A stretch of 64,000 nucleotides of DNA, taken from the NCBI RefSeq assembly GCF_965229915.1, contig NZ_CBDDJZ010000001.1, forward strand, positions 992,001-1,056,000. The letters are read 5' to 3'. The position numbers were made by a program, and so were the translations under genes. The notes beneath the pieces were generated by a model, which was not told the origin of the DNA, ran no database searches, and saw only the letters and a list, made by a program, of their open reading frames with translations. Position 1 is the first letter of the stretch, and each line of letters starts with the position of its first letter. This document shows, one piece after another, positions 7,978 to 18,338 of the stretch. The DNA comes from Marinoscillum sp965229915 (GTDB lineage Bacteria; Bacteroidota; Bacteroidia; Cytophagales; Cyclobacteriaceae).

Positions 7978-10383
7978 ATGCTAAGGAACTATTTCATCAC
8001 AGCATTTCGCAATTTCAAAAACAACAAGGTCTATTCACTTCTCAACATCATTGGACTGGGGGTAGGTCTGGCAAGCTGCTTGTTTGTCTTTACGATCATT
8101 CGCTATGAGTACTCCTTTGACAACTGGCACGAGAAAAAAGACCGGGTGTACCGCGTAGTACGACATTACTATGGTGACAATGGCGTAGTAAGTCATTCTG
8201 GGATCATCCCCTACCCAACTGGTGATGAACTCATTCGCACTGTGCCTGATTTGGAAAAAGTGGTGCAATTTCACGGACCAGAGGATGAAAAGATCGCTCT
8301 TACTGATGAGACTGGAAATCTTCAGGTTTTCCGTGAAAACAAGATTCTTTACACGGATGAAAACTTCTTTGACGTACTTGATTTTGAAATACTGGAAGGA
8401 GCCGAAGGATCCATATTAGCTGAACCGTACAAGGTTTTTCTCAGCGAGGATATCGCTAAGAAGTATTTTGGCAACAGCAGCCCAATCGGACAGACCCTCA
8501 CTTTCAACAATACCGACCAGCTAGAAGTAGTCGGCATTGTAGAAAACTGTCCCGACAATACCAACCTACCTTATAACATTATTGCCTCACTTCCCACCAT
8601 GCGAAGAAGAATGCCTGACGTCTTCAAAGACAACTGGGGAATGACATGGGCATATTCAGCTTACATATTAGCACCCAAATCAGCAGATATCAAACAAATA
8701 GAGGACAAAATGGAGCAGGCTCTGGAGGCTCACAGCGATGAAGAAGACAAAGCCAAACAGGATATAAAGCTGCAGCCTCTGGAGGAAATCCACAATGATG
8801 AGCGCTACGGTGATGGCAACAACTATGTAACGCCTTCACTTATGATCTGGGCTTTTGTTATTCTTGGGTTGCTCTTACTAGGAACAGCCTGTCTGAACTT
8901 CATTAATCTATCTACTGCTCAGGCCATCAAACGCGCCAAAGAAGTGGGAATACGTAAAACGCTTGGTGGTCAAAAAGCGCAATTAATTGGTCAGTTTTTA
9001 GCCGAAACGCTGGTTATAGTTCTTTGTGCAATGGTGATTGCACTCACCCTGGGTCAAGTCATGATATCAAAGTTCAACGAGTTCCTGGCGGAAATAGAGT
9101 ACAATCTTGGCTATAGCGGAGAAATCATCCTATTTGGGATCATTCTGGCCCTGATCGTTACTTTCCTCGCAGGCTTCTATCCGAGCATGATCTTGTCTGG
9201 GTACAAACCTGTGGAAGCGCTCTCCAACCAGATCAACATCAAAAAAGGAAGTGGCAATTTCAAGCTCCGCCGCGTATTGGTCATTACACAATTTGCTTTT
9301 ACTAACCTGATGCTCATCACCACCATCATCATTGCCAGTCAAATGAACTATGTAAAGTCTCGCGATTTGGGCTTCAGCTATGACGATGTGGTACTGGTCA
9401 ATTTTCCTGATGATCAAGCCGAAAAGATGAAAACCATCTTAGGTGACTATCAAAAACAGAGCTATGTAGACGATGCAACGATTGAATATACTGCGCCGCT
9501 CAGTGGCTCCAACTGGAACAACTCCTACTTTGAAGTAGGCCAGGACTATCAGGATGGAAATAACTCAAGTATGAAATTTGGAGACGAGCACTTCCTGGAG
9601 TTTTATAACATCCCGATGGTAACAGGCAGAATGTTTAACCCAGGGATAATAACAGACACCACTGGAGAAGCGGTAGTCAACAGGAAGTTAATAGCCACTC
9701 TGGGATATGAACCAGAAGAAGCACTGGGCAAGCATGTGGACTATGGCTATCAGACCCTGACGATAGTTGGGGTCATGGAAAACTTCCATGTGCATCCACT
9801 CCAGCGAGATCTTAGACCAACCACATTGTCTTACAATCCAGGACAGTTCAACCAGATAGCCTTGAAACTCAAGCGTTCGCCTAACTCAGAAATCCTATCA
9901 GGCATTGAAACCATTTTTAGAGACTATTATCCTGAGGACCTGTTTGAATTCAGCATCCTCAATGATGAGATCAATGATCATTACCTGCTGGAAAACCTGC
10001 TACACCAGATCATTCAGTTTGTGGCGGTTATTACCATTTTGCTCAGTGCTATGGGACTCTATGGGCTGGTTTCGTTCATGGCCAACAAAAACGCCAAAAC
10101 CATCGGTATTCGTAAGGTTTTTGGGGCTAGTGTCCCACACATTCTTGGCATTTTTATCAAAGAGTATGTGTTCCTTTTAGTCTTCGCTTTTGCACTGTCA
10201 GCCCCTGCTGCCTGGTGGCTTAGTGGTCTCTGGCTGGAAGAGTTTACCTACCGGATAGATGTGACATACATCTATTTCTTCGCTGGATTTTTGCTCTCAG
10301 TACTCATCGCATTGGTCACTGTGGGCTATAAGTCCTATCAGGCAGCAACAAGCAACCCGATTAACTCCCTGAGATACGAATAA
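7978..10383 (+). CDS. MacB/FtsX-type ABC permease 1 of 4
   Basis: 801 aa. Architecture: first membrane helix (~20-42), MacB-type periplasmic core domain, three-helix FtsX unit (~285-395), a further helix (~428), a second periplasmic domain and a second FtsX unit (~675-795) with the conserved motifs KEVGIRKTLGG and KTIGIRKVFGAS. This duplicated form of about 800 residues is the FtsX-like family often named duplicated orphan permease. It is normally powered by a LolD/MacB-like ATPase, but no ATPase gene is next to it. First gene after the sigma-54-type promoter. Role likely in export or envelope-stress defence (inference). Confidence 0.94.
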   Translation: MLRNYFITAFRNFKNNKVYSLLNIIGLGVGLASCLFVFTIIRYEYSFDNWHEKKDRVYRVVRHYYGDNGVVSHSGIIPYPTGDELIRTVPDLEKVVQFHGPEDEKIALTDETGNLQVFRENKILYTDENFFDVLDFEILEGAEGSILAEPYKVFLSEDIAKKYFGNSSPIGQTLTFNNTDQLEVVGIVENCPDNTNLPYNIIASLPTMRRRMPDVFKDNWGMTWAYSAYILAPKSADIKQIEDKMEQALEAHSDEEDKAKQDIKLQPLEEIHNDERYGDGNNYVTPSLMIWAFVILGLLLLGTACLNFINLSTAQAIKRAKEVGIRKTLGGQKAQLIGQFLAETLVIVLCAMVIALTLGQVMISKFNEFLAEIEYNLGYSGEIILFGIILALIVTFLAGFYPSMILSGYKPVEALSNQINIKKGSGNFKLRRVLVITQFAFTNLMLITTIIIASQMNYVKSRDLGFSYDDVVLVNFPDDQAEKMKTILGDYQKQSYVDDATIEYTAPLSGSNWNNSYFEVGQDYQDGNNSSMKFGDEHFLEFYNIPMVTGRMFNPGIITDTTGEAVVNRKLIATLGYEPEEALGKHVDYGYQTLTIVGVMENFHVHPLQRDLRPTTLSYNPGQFNQIALKLKRSPNSEILSGIETIFRDYYPEDLFEFSILNDEINDHYLLENLLHQIIQFVAVITILLSAMGLYGLVSFMANKNAKTIGIRKVFGASVPHILGIFIKEYVFLLVFAFALSAPAAWWLSGLWLEEFTYRIDVTYIYFFAGFLLSVLIALVTVGYKSYQAATSNPINSLRYE

Positions 10384-10384
10384 G

Positions 10385-12781
10385 ATGCTACGAAATTACT
10401 TTACTACAGCCTTTCGCAACATTAGGAAGAACAAGCTCTACACGTTGATCAATGTGATCGGTTTGGGGCTCGGAGTTTCTTGTTGTTTCGCGCAATATGC
10501 CATTCTAAAGCACGAGCTGTCCTTTGATAATTTTCATCAAAACACTGATCAAATCTACCGCATTGTAGAGCATTACGCTGGTGACTATGGCATGGAGTAC
10601 AGCGCCTTCTTACCCAATCCAATGGGTCATACACTAAATGATGAATTGACCAGCGTGGCAGCCATTCCCATACAGGGGCCTCTGGATGCTAAAATCAAAG
10701 TTCGCACAGGAAACAACCAACAGGTCTTTTCTGAACAGAACAACATTATTTTCTCCAACAGTAACTTTCTCAAATACTTCAATTTTCCGTTGATAGATGG
10801 CACGCATACCAATGAGCTGAATGAAATCAATCAGGCCTACATCAGCGAGAAGATCGCGAAAAAGTACTTCAACACTCCGTATGCAACGGGGCGCACCTTG
10901 CACTATGGCAATGATATCCACCTCAAAGTGGCCGGAGTCCTGAAGGACATTCCTTACAATACCAACATTCATTTTGACCTACTGGTATCCTACCCCACCA
11001 TTCGCAAGATCTATCCTGAATGGACTGCTAACTGGGGTGCAACCTGGCAAGGCACCACTTACCTGGTACTCAATAAAAACAGCAGTCCTGAACTGGTGGA
11101 GCGGCAAATCTCAGAGGTCACCAAAAAACACCTTTCTGCTGAAGACTTTGAAACAACCAAATACTACCTGCAGCCATTGAAAGAAGTGCATACGGATGAT
11201 CAATACATGAGTGCTCCTAATTACGTACCACCTACAGTCGCACTGATAGGTTCGGCACTTACTGTGCTCATGATCCTGATTGTCTCGATACTCAATTTCA
11301 TTAATCTGGCTACAAGCCAATCCATCCGGCGTTCCAAAGAAGTAGGCATTCGTAAAACACTGGGTGGCAGAAAAAGCAACCTGATCACCCAGTTCATGAT
11401 AGAAACAGGTTCGCTGGTATTGATTGCTGGGATATTAGGATTAACAATTGGTCAGGTGCTACTGGACCTCCTCAATCAAGCCGTTAGCCCATTTCCCTTT
11501 CGTGTGACTTATGACTCCAGTATCTTCCTTTTCTTTGTCATTCTGCTGGTGGTGGTTACCATCCTCGCTGGAATTTACCCTTCACTGGTTCTGTCACGTT
11601 TGTCTCCATCACAGGCCATTAGAAATCAAACATTACTTCAGAAATCAGGTCACTTCTCGCTCAGGAAGCTGCTGACCGTCATACAGTTTGCTGTGGCCAA
11701 CATGCTGATCATAGTCACAATCATTGCCACCTCTCAGATGAACTATATCCACTCCAAGGACCTGGGGTTCAATCAGTCTAATGTATTACTACTGCACTTC
11801 TCTGATCAGGCCACCAAAGATCTCAGCTATATCAAAACGGATCTTGCCAGTTTGGATTTTGTGGAAAATGCCACCTGGTGTATGGGGCCGCCACAAACGG
11901 GATATAGCTGGAACTCCGCCTACAATCTGGTTGGTCAACCGGGTTCAGACGCACTCTACACAAGCCTTAAATTCATTGACGGGGACTACCTGGACACTTA
12001 CCAAATACCGCTCATCGCCGGTAGAAATATTGAAAGTAAGTTGCTGCCGGATTCCAGCCAGCAAATACTAGTCAATGAGGAATATGTGCGCAGGTTAGAG
12101 CTAACCGCTGCAGAGGCAGTGGGCAGACGTGTCAACTACAACGGTCAATACACGGGCACCATCGTCGGTGTGGTGAAAGACTATCATTTAGAAAAGCTGA
12201 GTCAAGCCATAAGACCTACCACATTTGCCTTTCAGCCTTATAATATGAACGACATCAACCTCAAGCTGAAGACCAACGACATGATGGGGATTCTCCCGGT
12301 ACTGGAGGAGAAGTTTAGAACCTATGATCCTGAAGGCGTTTTTGAACCCAAATTACTATCCGAGCAGATAGAACAATCCTATTTGTTTGAGAATGCGCTA
12401 TACAGCACCTTTCAGGTTTTCGCCTTTCTGGCGATCGTTATTGGATTAATGGGACTATATGGACTGGTCAATTACATGGTCATGAAAAACAGAAAGCCGA
12501 TTAGCATTCATAAGGTATTTGGCGCAAGTACACGCCAGATATTTGTCAAAATATCCAGGGAATACCTGGCCCTTATTGTGATAGCCTTCATTATATCGGC
12601 TCCAATCGCAGCATACATCATGATCCATTGGCTCTCCAACTTTTCCTATCACATTGCTATCAACGGCTGGCATTTTGCCATCAGTATGGTCATAGTGATC
12701 GCTATTTCCATGCTCACAGTTGGCTCCAAATCTTATCAGGCAGCCAATTCAAATCCAGCAGATATATTAAGACACGAATAA
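10385..12781 (+). CDS. MacB/FtsX-type ABC permease 2 of 4
   Basis: 798 aa, starting one base after the stop of permease 1. Same duplicated MacB-core plus FtsX layout and clear paralogy (MLRNYFTTAFRNIRKNK at the start, KEVGIRKTLGGRKSN in the first FtsX unit). In the second FtsX unit the usual IGIRKVFGAS reads ISIHKVFGAS, so the conserved Arg is His. It is co-transcribed with its neighbours and probably forms homo- or heterodimers with them. Confidence 0.93.
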   Translation: MLRNYFTTAFRNIRKNKLYTLINVIGLGLGVSCCFAQYAILKHELSFDNFHQNTDQIYRIVEHYAGDYGMEYSAFLPNPMGHTLNDELTSVAAIPIQGPLDAKIKVRTGNNQQVFSEQNNIIFSNSNFLKYFNFPLIDGTHTNELNEINQAYISEKIAKKYFNTPYATGRTLHYGNDIHLKVAGVLKDIPYNTNIHFDLLVSYPTIRKIYPEWTANWGATWQGTTYLVLNKNSSPELVERQISEVTKKHLSAEDFETTKYYLQPLKEVHTDDQYMSAPNYVPPTVALIGSALTVLMILIVSILNFINLATSQSIRRSKEVGIRKTLGGRKSNLITQFMIETGSLVLIAGILGLTIGQVLLDLLNQAVSPFPFRVTYDSSIFLFFVILLVVVTILAGIYPSLVLSRLSPSQAIRNQTLLQKSGHFSLRKLLTVIQFAVANMLIIVTIIATSQMNYIHSKDLGFNQSNVLLLHFSDQATKDLSYIKTDLASLDFVENATWCMGPPQTGYSWNSAYNLVGQPGSDALYTSLKFIDGDYLDTYQIPLIAGRNIESKLLPDSSQQILVNEEYVRRLELTAAEAVGRRVNYNGQYTGTIVGVVKDYHLEKLSQAIRPTTFAFQPYNMNDINLKLKTNDMMGILPVLEEKFRTYDPEGVFEPKLLSEQIEQSYLFENALYSTFQVFAFLAIVIGLMGLYGLVNYMVMKNRKPISIHKVFGASTRQIFVKISREYLALIVIAFIISAPIAAYIMIHWLSNFSYHIAINGWHFAISMVIVIAISMLTVGSKSYQAANSNPADILRHE

Positions 12782-12791
12782 TCAATCAACC

Positions 12792-15254
12792 ATGCTTAAG
12801 AACTACTTTAAAACCATCATTCGACAAATCAGAAAAGAACGCGAATTCAGTATTATCAATGTGATTGGACTAGCAGTAGGCATGGCAGCCTGTCTGGTGA
12901 TTGCCCAGTTTGTCTACTTCCACTCCACATTTGACCAATACCATGAGCGTGCGGATGACATCTATCGGCTGACCGCAGATGCCTACAGGAATGGTGAAGG
13001 ACTTGGTGAAGCCATTCAGGTCAGCGGTATCCTGGCCAAAACTGCAGCAGAACAGGACCCAACAGTAGATAACTACGCTCGTTTCTGGAGTCTCAATTAC
13101 ATGAATGCCTCCGTCATTCTCCAGGATGAAGAGAAAAAATCCATGGCAGATATTGAACACATTTACTGTACCGATCAATCAACCTTTGCGGTGTTCGACC
13201 TTCCGTTTATGGCTGGTTCGGCCGAGCGGTTTGACGAACCTCAAACCGCGATCATGACCGAATCTACCGCTCGGCAGTACTTTGACGATTTCCAGTCAGC
13301 GATTGGGCGACCCTTTACCCTGGCAGGTAACAATGGATCACAGGAATTCGAACTGGTAGGCATCATCAGGGACTTGCCAGATCAGACTCACCTCAGGTTC
13401 AACCTACTCCTATCCATGGAGTCTATGGACAACTTCAGCGAGTCTCGCATTGCCTGGGCGAGCACCAATTTCTATGCCTACTTACTGGTCAATGACCAAT
13501 TCAATGAAAAGCAGTTTCTTCAAAGAACTCAGTCATTGCATGAAACAAATGGAGCTGAAAAACTGAAAGAGTATGGATATATTTTTAACCATCGCCTGCA
13601 AAAGCTGACTGACATACACCTGCATTCTGAAAACTACGGTGACTTTAGCCGACCGATGAACTTTAAGATCATCAATGCCCTGGCCATCATTGGGATTACG
13701 ATATTGGTGATTGCCTGGATCAATTACCTGAACCTCGGGCTTGTACGAACGATAGAGCGACTCAAGGAAGTCGGCATCCGCAAATCGCTCGGTTCATCTA
13801 CCAGGCAGATAACTGCGCTATTTCTGATGGAGGCTACAGTACTCAACCTGGCAGCCTTCTTACTGGCGCTGACTATCGTGCAATTGCTAGCTCCCTATAT
13901 CGGTGACCTTACAGGCGTAACTTTCAACATCTTTGACAACCCCGAAGTGACGCTCACCCTTGTAGCCATAGTGATGATCGGCACGTTGCTCATAGGTCTC
14001 TATCCATCGGCAGTTTCCAATCGATTGAGCATTTCGGGTATATTGGTGGGCCAAGGCCATCAAAAGAAGGTTGGTGGCATGACCTTTAGAAAAATCCTGG
14101 TAGGACTGCAATTTACCATCACCTTTCTGTTAGTTTCTGGCACACTGGTAGTGGAGCGCCAGATTCGCTACATGAAAACCGCCGACCTGGGGATTGCCAT
14201 TAATGATGTAATGGTAATCCAGGCACCTCCCGGAGATATCAACAGCAATGACCGACAGGACATGGTCAGTTTCAATGCGTTTAAAACGGAACTTAAAAAG
14301 CACGCTGGTATAGACATGGTGGTCAATGCCGGAGAGATACCGGGTGAGCGGATTTCCTGGAATGCTTCAATCAAAGTACAAGGACAAACCGATGCGATAG
14401 CTACTCAGGCATCTCTGGTCTCTATGGGACTTGGTTTTACCGATTTTCTAGGGTTAAAGGTTGTTGCAGGAAGAGGATTGCAAAAAGGAGATGATCCCTG
14501 GTCCAGGGGAGATGTGGTGATCAACGAGCGCATGGCACAATCCCTTGGATTTGAAAATCCTGAAGATGCCGTAGGGGCGAAACTGACAGGCTTTTATGCT
14601 CCATTGGAAGTACGTGGTGTATTGCAAAACCATCACCATAATTCTTTGCACTATGATTATGACCCGATCATCTACATCCTGAGCTCCTGGACGGAATACT
14701 ATTTCATCAAACTAAATCTGGATCAGACAGCAAGTTCAGACAAGCGCTATGCTCAGATGCAGGGTCTGGTACAAACGGTTGAGAGTGAGTGGAATCAGTT
14801 TTTTGATTTTAACATGGACTACTTCTTTTTAGACAGCTACTTTAATCGGCAGTACAACGATGACGAACGGTTCGGTAATATTTTCAGTGCCTTTTCTGGT
14901 CTGGCCATATTTATAGCATGTCTGGGTTTGTTTGGGTTGACGTCTTTTACTATCAAGCAAAAAACCAAGGAAATAGGCATCCGCAAGGTGCTGGGTGCCA
15001 CCATGGCCGACCTGATCATCCTATTATCCAAAAACTATATCTGGATCATGGGAGCATCCTATCTGCTGGCTATGCCTGTGGTCTGGTACGTACTCAATAA
15101 GTGGCTGGAAAACTATTCATTCCGCATAGAACTAGGTCTCTGGTTACTCTTAGTACCGTTGGTAGTGGTAAGCTTCATTGCTGGCATGACTATACTATCT
15201 AAAATGCTCAAAGCCTCCAAAATGAACCCAGTGAAATCCCTTAGATACGAGTGA
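12792..15254 (+). CDS. MacB/FtsX-type ABC permease 3 of 4
   Basis: 820 aa, 10 bp after permease 2. N-terminal helix with INVIGLAVGMAACLVIAQF, MacB-type core, FtsX unit with KEVGIRKSLGSS, second core and final FtsX unit with KEIGIRKVLGATMADL. More distant from permeases 1 and 2 than these are from each other (it starts MLKNYFKTIIRQIRKER). It probably moves or mechanically transmits to the outer envelope; the substrate is unknown. Confidence 0.93.
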   Translation: MLKNYFKTIIRQIRKEREFSIINVIGLAVGMAACLVIAQFVYFHSTFDQYHERADDIYRLTADAYRNGEGLGEAIQVSGILAKTAAEQDPTVDNYARFWSLNYMNASVILQDEEKKSMADIEHIYCTDQSTFAVFDLPFMAGSAERFDEPQTAIMTESTARQYFDDFQSAIGRPFTLAGNNGSQEFELVGIIRDLPDQTHLRFNLLLSMESMDNFSESRIAWASTNFYAYLLVNDQFNEKQFLQRTQSLHETNGAEKLKEYGYIFNHRLQKLTDIHLHSENYGDFSRPMNFKIINALAIIGITILVIAWINYLNLGLVRTIERLKEVGIRKSLGSSTRQITALFLMEATVLNLAAFLLALTIVQLLAPYIGDLTGVTFNIFDNPEVTLTLVAIVMIGTLLIGLYPSAVSNRLSISGILVGQGHQKKVGGMTFRKILVGLQFTITFLLVSGTLVVERQIRYMKTADLGIAINDVMVIQAPPGDINSNDRQDMVSFNAFKTELKKHAGIDMVVNAGEIPGERISWNASIKVQGQTDAIATQASLVSMGLGFTDFLGLKVVAGRGLQKGDDPWSRGDVVINERMAQSLGFENPEDAVGAKLTGFYAPLEVRGVLQNHHHNSLHYDYDPIIYILSSWTEYYFIKLNLDQTASSDKRYAQMQGLVQTVESEWNQFFDFNMDYFFLDSYFNRQYNDDERFGNIFSAFSGLAIFIACLGLFGLTSFTIKQKTKEIGIRKVLGATMADLIILLSKNYIWIMGASYLLAMPVVWYVLNKWLENYSFRIELGLWLLLVPLVVVSFIAGMTILSKMLKASKMNPVKSLRYE

Positions 15255-15256
15255 TC

Positions 15257-17572
15257 ATGAATGTATCATCGTCTATTAAACTAAGCCTAAGAGCTCTCCG
15301 GAGGGATAAAACTTTCTCTATTATCAATATCCTTGGTTTATCGCTGGGGCTGGCCTGTTGTGCATTTGTATTTCTGTATGCCTTTCATTCACTGACCTAT
15401 GACCATTACCACCAGGACTACAAGAATATCTACCGTATCAATAGTTCGTGGGTGGGCACTGCCGAAAAACGCTCGATGGCCATCACCGCTCCCACGGTTA
15501 GTTACACGTTAGCTTCTAATTACAGCTTCATAGAGTCTGCCTGCACCATTTCAGCTATCAATAATCCAGAAACGCTCCAGGCAGCGGGAAACTCCTTTGC
15601 CCTGTCAAATTTTAGGGAAGGGAATTCAGAGACACTAAACGTCTTTAATTTCCAGTTGATCAATGGTACCAAACAAGATCAGGGCATTTACCTCAATGAA
15701 GAGTGGGCGAAAAAAGTCTTTGGTAGGGTTGACTGCATTGGTGAACGCGTTTCTATCAACGATCAGCACTATCAGGTAAACGGTGTTTATGAGAACTGGC
15801 CTCAAAACGTCGATTTAAAAATAGATGTGCTATTAATTCAGGAATACGACCCTAATGACTGGGAGCGATTTGGGTTCATTACTTATGCGAAAATCAATGG
15901 TGAAAAAGTAGCACTTCAGCAGGCTCTTCAATCGATATCTGACGACCTCTACAATCAGGAGAAAAATGGAAATGACTATATCCTGCTGGAAGCACAGGCG
16001 ATGGACGGTCTTCACTTTGATAAGAGCATCGTCATGGACCAACCAAAGGGTAATCAGACATACACCTACCTGGCACTCACCACAGCTGTTATCCTAATCG
16101 TTATTGTTCTGATTAATATTTCCAACCTCAGCGTGATCCGTGGAATAGACGCTATCCGTATGAACGGTATTCGCAAAATCCTCGGCGCCTCCAAAACCCA
16201 AATCAGGGCCTACCAACTGGTTCAGTTGGTTATACTTATTGGCATATCCCTAATCATTGCCATAACCCTTTTCCAGCTCATCACTCCCTATTTTCAAGAA
16301 TTAACCGGAGTGCAAATTTTAATGGAAGAGCATGCTTCATTGCTACTACTATTCTCGTTGACGTTCATTTCGCTAATCATTCTGGTCGGTATGGCTTCTG
16401 AACGACTTTCTGGAAGAATCAATCCTATCAATGCCTTAAAAAATCAAATCAGCAACAACCTCTCCGGTGGCCAACTGAGAAAATCGTTGGTGATCTTGCA
16501 GTTTGTGATTACTGGATTCGTTATGTCCGGCCTGCTCATCTTGATGCTGCAGTGGAATTATATTCAGAGTAAAGACCTTGGGTTCAATCCTGAGAATGTT
16601 GCTGTGATTTCGTTAACCGAAGACAGTCCTGACCTAACAGCCGTTAGAGCTAACCTGACCGCCCTGGTAGGTGATCAAAATGTCAGCATGGGCACGTGGG
16701 GTACCATTCCTGGGGCTGATGTTCCCTTCACTACGGCCACCATTCCAGAAACGAACATGAATATTCCGGTCAATGTAATCGACTATGATCCCAATTTCCT
16801 GAATGTCTTTGAAATTGGTTTAATCAAAGGTACCATTCCTACTACGCGTATTACCGAGGAGGGACAAACACAACCCGTTTTAGTAAACCAAGCCATGAGT
16901 CAATTGCTCGCTGATCCCCTGGAAACCAATATTTCAATGGTTTGGTTGAAGGGCAAAATTGCTGGAATCGTTGCTGACTATCACTACCAGTCGCTTCACA
17001 ATACGATAGAGCCGCTGATTCTGATCCCTCAGCAACAAGAGGCTGTGTACACACACATTTTTATCAAAACTCCGATGAATCGATTGAGTGATATTGCCTC
17101 CTTACTGTCCAAAACACTAGAACCTACCCAGTACAACCTGCAGTTGCTGGATCAAAAACTATTAGTGAATTACCAGCAGGAGCAAGAGGCTATTTCTTTG
17201 ATTTTCTATTTCTCTTTGATCAGCCTTTTTATCTCTATACTGGGTATTGTAGGGGTGGTTTCCTACATCTTGAAAAAACGTGAGTATGAGATTGGAATTC
17301 GTAAAATTCTTGGAGCCCAACTCAACCATTTATACCAACTCTTTGGCAGAGAGATGGCCCTTTTGATAGTTATTGCCGGTGTGATTTCCATCCCTTGTGG
17401 CTATTATTTAAAAAGCCAAATCCTAGCGTTGTACGCCTTCAAAGTAGACTTTTCCTGGTGGTATTTATTAGTCCCAATGGCCGTAACTATTTTGAGCTCA
17501 ATGACCATTGTTCTGTATCAAATCAAGCGTGCGAGCACAGTGGATCCAGTAAAATTATTGAGAGACGAATAG
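15257..17572 (+). CDS. MacB/FtsX-type ABC permease 4 of 4
   Basis: 771 aa from the ATG at 15257, 2 bp after the previous stop; a GTG at 15251 overlaps that stop and is the alternative. It is the most divergent member: the first FtsX motif is RMNGIRKILGASKTQ and the second YEIGIRKILGAQLNH. Membrane helices and two periplasmic domains are arranged as in the other three. It ends the operon tail-to-tail with the zinc-ribbon gene on the other strand. Confidence 0.92.
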   Translation: MNVSSSIKLSLRALRRDKTFSIINILGLSLGLACCAFVFLYAFHSLTYDHYHQDYKNIYRINSSWVGTAEKRSMAITAPTVSYTLASNYSFIESACTISAINNPETLQAAGNSFALSNFREGNSETLNVFNFQLINGTKQDQGIYLNEEWAKKVFGRVDCIGERVSINDQHYQVNGVYENWPQNVDLKIDVLLIQEYDPNDWERFGFITYAKINGEKVALQQALQSISDDLYNQEKNGNDYILLEAQAMDGLHFDKSIVMDQPKGNQTYTYLALTTAVILIVIVLINISNLSVIRGIDAIRMNGIRKILGASKTQIRAYQLVQLVILIGISLIIAITLFQLITPYFQELTGVQILMEEHASLLLLFSLTFISLIILVGMASERLSGRINPINALKNQISNNLSGGQLRKSLVILQFVITGFVMSGLLILMLQWNYIQSKDLGFNPENVAVISLTEDSPDLTAVRANLTALVGDQNVSMGTWGTIPGADVPFTTATIPETNMNIPVNVIDYDPNFLNVFEIGLIKGTIPTTRITEEGQTQPVLVNQAMSQLLADPLETNISMVWLKGKIAGIVADYHYQSLHNTIEPLILIPQQQEAVYTHIFIKTPMNRLSDIASLLSKTLEPTQYNLQLLDQKLLVNYQQEQEAISLIFYFSLISLFISILGIVGVVSYILKKREYEIGIRKILGAQLNHLYQLFGREMALLIVIAGVISIPCGYYLKSQILALYAFKVDFSWWYLLVPMAVTILSSMTIVLYQIKRASTVDPVKLLRDE

Positions 17573-17932
17573 TCACTCATCATCCCTCCGAACCAAAAGG
17601 ATAAACTCCTTCTCCAAAGGCAAATAGCCATATTCGTAACAGAAAAAGTATTGGCGGCCTTCTTTGGTGGTGTAGGTGTTGGTGTGGAAATCAAAATCAA
17701 AACCTGCTTTCAGCAATTGATCACGATGTGTTGTGGTTTTACCATCCGGGTTAAGCTTTTGCATGATGGTGCGGTTTTTCTTCAGTACCCGGTTGACTTT
17801 ACGAATGTACTTCTCTGATCCTCCCGTTAGTTTGTTGTTATAAGCACTTCTGCATCCATCAGAACAAAACTTCTTATCTGATCTACCAAAAAATTCACGG
17901 CCACATTCAATACACTCTTTTGATTCCTCCAT
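17573..17932 (-). CDS. small zinc-ribbon protein (paralog of 50744-51160)
   Basis: 119 aa. An N-terminal treble of cysteines (CIECGREFFGRSDKKFCSDGC) is a C2-C2 zinc-binding knuckle, followed by a basic helix and an aromatic-rich C-terminal part (YFFCYEYGYLPL). The protein at 50744-51160 aligns over the whole length, including KKNR, the KFC..CR.AY segment and FCY(E/D)YG. Likely a DNA- or RNA-binding cytosolic protein of a family widespread in Bacteroidota (inference). Function not known. Confidence 0.82.
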   Translation of the reverse strand: MEESKECIECGREFFGRSDKKFCSDGCRSAYNNKLTGGSEKYIRKVNRVLKKNRTIMQKLNPDGKTTTHRDQLLKAGFDFDFHTNTYTTKEGRQYFFCYEYGYLPLEKEFILLVRRDDE

Positions 17933-18101
17933 TACCTGTCATTTGAGCGTTTGAAAATACAAAAAGTCACATTTTTAACAAAATCGACATATATCCTCAT
18001 TCATCAATAGATTATACCCATTCACCGAAATTTTTTTGACCTTTATATGGAGTATAGCGTAAGTTAGTATAGTAATTGAACCAGTACAAAAGCTAAAAGT
18101 C

Positions 18102-18227
18102 ATGAGAAAGCCCAATCATCTCAACAACTTGAAAAACATTCTTCACTATGCATTTGAAGATCTAATCGTTAGCGTTTGGAGATTCATAATGAAACGTCAA
18201 AACAGGTTTAAATATTTCGAGCATTAA
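18102..18227 (+). CDS. possible 41-residue small protein
   Basis: Short frame MRKPNHLNNLKNILHYAFED... ending TAA at 18225. It is basic with a central amphipathic stretch (LIVSVWRFIM). A strong intrinsic terminator begins 24 bp after the stop, and the flanking DNA on both sides is otherwise empty, which argues for a short transcript here. It could equally be a small RNA that merely contains a frame. No clear -33/-7 promoter seen. Confidence 0.4.
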   Translation: MRKPNHLNNLKNILHYAFEDLIVSVWRFIMKRQNRFKYFEH

Positions 18228-18250
18228 TCATTGCCGAAAACAACGATATT

Positions 18251-18283
18251 AAAAAACCACCTTTTTTAGGGTGGTTTTTTTTT
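18251..18283 (+). terminator. intrinsic terminator after small ORF
   Basis: An 11-bp perfect stem, AAAAAACCACC pairing with GGTGGTTTTTT, with an 8-base loop and a run of nine Ts. Strongest on the plus strand, where it ends the transcript carrying the 41-codon frame; the A-run makes it partly bidirectional. Confidence 0.85.
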
Positions 18284-18338
18284 GTTTAAGCCAATTTGTG
18301 AATTGGAATAAGAACGCTTTGCTCTTAGGCAAGCAACT

